From: Poronia punctata
Taxonomy: Eukaryota; Ascomycota; Sordariomycetes; Xylariales; Xylariaceae
DNA length: 51,623 bases
Direction: 5' to 3'
Assembly: GCA_022579005.1 (NCBI GenBank)
Contig: MU401694.1
Span: 1 to 51,623 of the forward strand
Positions 49,935 to 51,623 of the stretch are shown in pieces. Below the pieces are notes generated by a model, which did not search any database, was not told the origin of the DNA, and saw only the letters and a list, made by a program, of their open reading frames with translations. Numbering within the stretch: position 1 is the first letter of the stretch; every line of letters begins with the position of its first letter. The position numbers were made by a program, and so were the translations under genes.

Positions 49935-50996
49935 AATAACTTTAACTTTAAATATTAAAAATATTAGTTAGGTTAAAAAAAGGTTTAAAGTAAGCGCTAT
50001 AATAAGTAGTAAAGTTTAAAGCAAAAGTTAAATAGTTTATATAAAAAACAAAAAATTTTTAATTAAGTTAAAACATTAAATAGTAATTATAACTTATTAG
50101 CACTAAAAATATTAGTTAAGTTAAAAAAAAGTTTAAAGTAAGCGCTGCAATAGGTAATAAAGTTTAAAACAAAAGTTAAGTAGTTTATATAAAAAATAAA
50201 AAATTTTTAATTAAATTAAAATATTAAATAGTAACTATAACCTATTAACACTAAAAATATTAGTTAAGTTAAAAAAAGGTTTAAAGTAAGCGTTGTAGTA
50301 AGTAGTAAGGTTTAAAGCAAAGGTTAAGTAGTTTATATAAAAAACAAAAAATTTTTAACTAAGTTAAAATATTAAATAGTAATTATAACTTATTAGTACT
50401 AAAAATATTAGTTAAGTTAAAAAAAAGTTTAAAGTAAGCGCTGTAGTAAATAGTAAGGTTTAAAGCAAAAGTTAAATAGTTTATATAAAAAATAAAAAAT
50501 TTTTAATTAAGTTAAAACATTAAATAGTAACTATAACTTATTAGCACTAAAAATATTAGTTAGGTTAAAAAAAAGTTTAAAGTAAGCGCTGTAATAAGTA
50601 ATAAGGTTTAAAGCAAAAGTTAAATAGTTTATATAAAAAATAAAAAATTTTTAACTAAGTTAAAATATTAAATAGTAATTATAACTTATTAGTACTAAAA
50701 ATATTAGTTAAGTTAAAAAAAGGTTTAAAGTAAGCGCTATAGTAGGTAGTAAGGTTTAAAGCAAAAGTTAAGTAGTTTGTATAAAAAACAAAAAATTTTT
50801 AACTAAATTAAAACATTAAATAGTAATTATAACCTATTAGCACTAGAGATATTAGTTAGGTTAAAAAAGGGTTTAAAGTAAGCGCTGCAGTAAGTAGTAG
50901 GGTTTAAAGCAAAGGTTAAGTAGTTTATATAAAAAATAAAAAATTTTTAACTAAGTTAGAACATTAAATAGTAACTATAACCTATTAGCACTAGAG
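49935..50996 (+). repeat. 148-bp tandem array, seven copies with no indels
   Basis: GTTTAAAGTAAGCG begins at 49983, 50131, 50279, 50427, 50575, 50723 and 50871 (third copy GTTTAAAGTAAGCGTT), always exactly 148 apart. Each unit has AGCGCT in most copies, an A-rich run followed by ATTTTTAA, and CTATTAGCACTA or a variant. Differences between copies are almost all G/A or C/T. The array ends abruptly at ACTAGAGAT, where the extreme AT segment starts. No coding frame. Confidence 0.95.
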
Positions 50997-51623
50997 ATTT
51001 TTTTAATTTATATTTAGCTACTATTATAAAAAAAAAATATAATTAAATATTAATTATATTAATTTAATTAACTTATTATATTATTTAATATAAAAAACTA
51101 TAAAATAATATAATAAATTTTATAAATTAATTATTTAAATAAAAAAAATTTAATAAAATTAAATTAATTAATTATAATTTAACTAATTAACTTTAATATA
51201 TTAATTTTTATTTAATTTAGCTATTTAATTTATAAGCTATAAAACTTTATTTTTTAAATTTTTTTATAATATATTATATTATTAAATTAATTATAGTTTA
51301 TTTATTATTTAATAATAAATAATATATTAAATTAGCTTAAACTTAATAAATATTTAGTATTAAAATTTAAATTTTAAATTTTTAAAATATTATATTAAAA
51401 TAAGTACTTATTAAGTTATTAAATATTTTAATATTTATAATTTTATTAAATTTAAAAATTATTTTATATTTATTTTTAATAAAAATTATAAATAAAAAAT
51501 TAAATTTATTTATTTTTTTAATATTAATATAATAAAAGCTTTTATAATATTTTATTTTTTTAAAAAAAAAATTAATTATAAATATATAATAAAACTTTTT
51601 AAAAATATTTTTAATAAAATATT
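50997..51623. other. Extreme AT segment (about 96% A+T)
   Basis: By direct count, 51001-51623 contains only 23 G or C in 623 bases. The sequence is poly-A/T with many TTAATTAA-like palindromes. RIP alone leaves GpC and CpT sites, so this segment looks different in kind from the rest of the window. It runs off the end of the window. Confidence 0.9.

Noticed and set aside
51001..51623. Centromere core
   Set aside because: Extreme A+T next to a 148-bp array is suggestive, but composition alone cannot show centromere function. Kept as a finding for testing, not as a feature call.

Overview
This is the end of a linear fungal chromosome. The window opens with a terminal array of CCCTAA units and then runs 51.6 kb without one intact gene. 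The whole stretch carries the signature of repeat-induced point mutation (RIP), the C-to-T process that filamentous ascomycetes (Pezizomycotina) direct at duplicated DNA. G+C is very low, CpA and TpG are scarce, TpA is abundant, and CpG and GpC survive. Broken reading frames stop at TAA or TAG, almost never TGA. The species cannot be named from this window. Every open frame of 60-340 codons here lies in low-complexity or satellite DNA, and I do not accept any as a real gene.

Layout. 1-94 is the telomere. 95-2762 holds two diverged copies of a subtelomeric unit. 3.5-7.3 kb holds a decayed Ty1/copia-type retrotransposon with recognisable reverse transcriptase and RNase H. A 247-bp LTR-like repeat occurs four times (923, 7061 and 11091 on +; 39186-40837 on -). 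9.0-14.6 kb is a diverged direct duplication (A and B) with one LTR-like copy at the junction. 14.6-20 kb is a patchwork of shorter repeats, a decayed minus-strand reading frame and a cluster of hairpins. 20.0-24.7 and 32.5-37.6 kb are two copies of one 4.7-5.1 kb element of unknown type; each has a 154-bp tandem array and decayed coding frames. Between them lie very AT-rich DNA, a small RIP-poor island (25.96-26.31 kb) and a scattered 20-bp motif.

The fourth LTR-like copy is split by a 1.4-kb Tc1/mariner transposon, recognised from paired terminal inverted repeats and a RIP-damaged transposase C-terminus. From 44.6 kb the window is satellite-like: a 39-bp satellite with 78-bp and 123-bp higher-order forms (44.6-47.15 kb), an 86-bp and an 85-bp array (48.86-49.7 kb), and a 148-bp array of seven copies with no length change (49.94-50.99 kb). 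It ends in 600 bases with under 4% G+C.

The order of events can be partly read. The LTR-like repeat was in place before the Tc1/mariner element landed in it, and the 148-bp array expanded before RIP, because its copies differ mainly by transitions. I see no RNA genes, CRISPR arrays or working regulatory sites. The most interesting material is structural: the satellites and the order of nesting.
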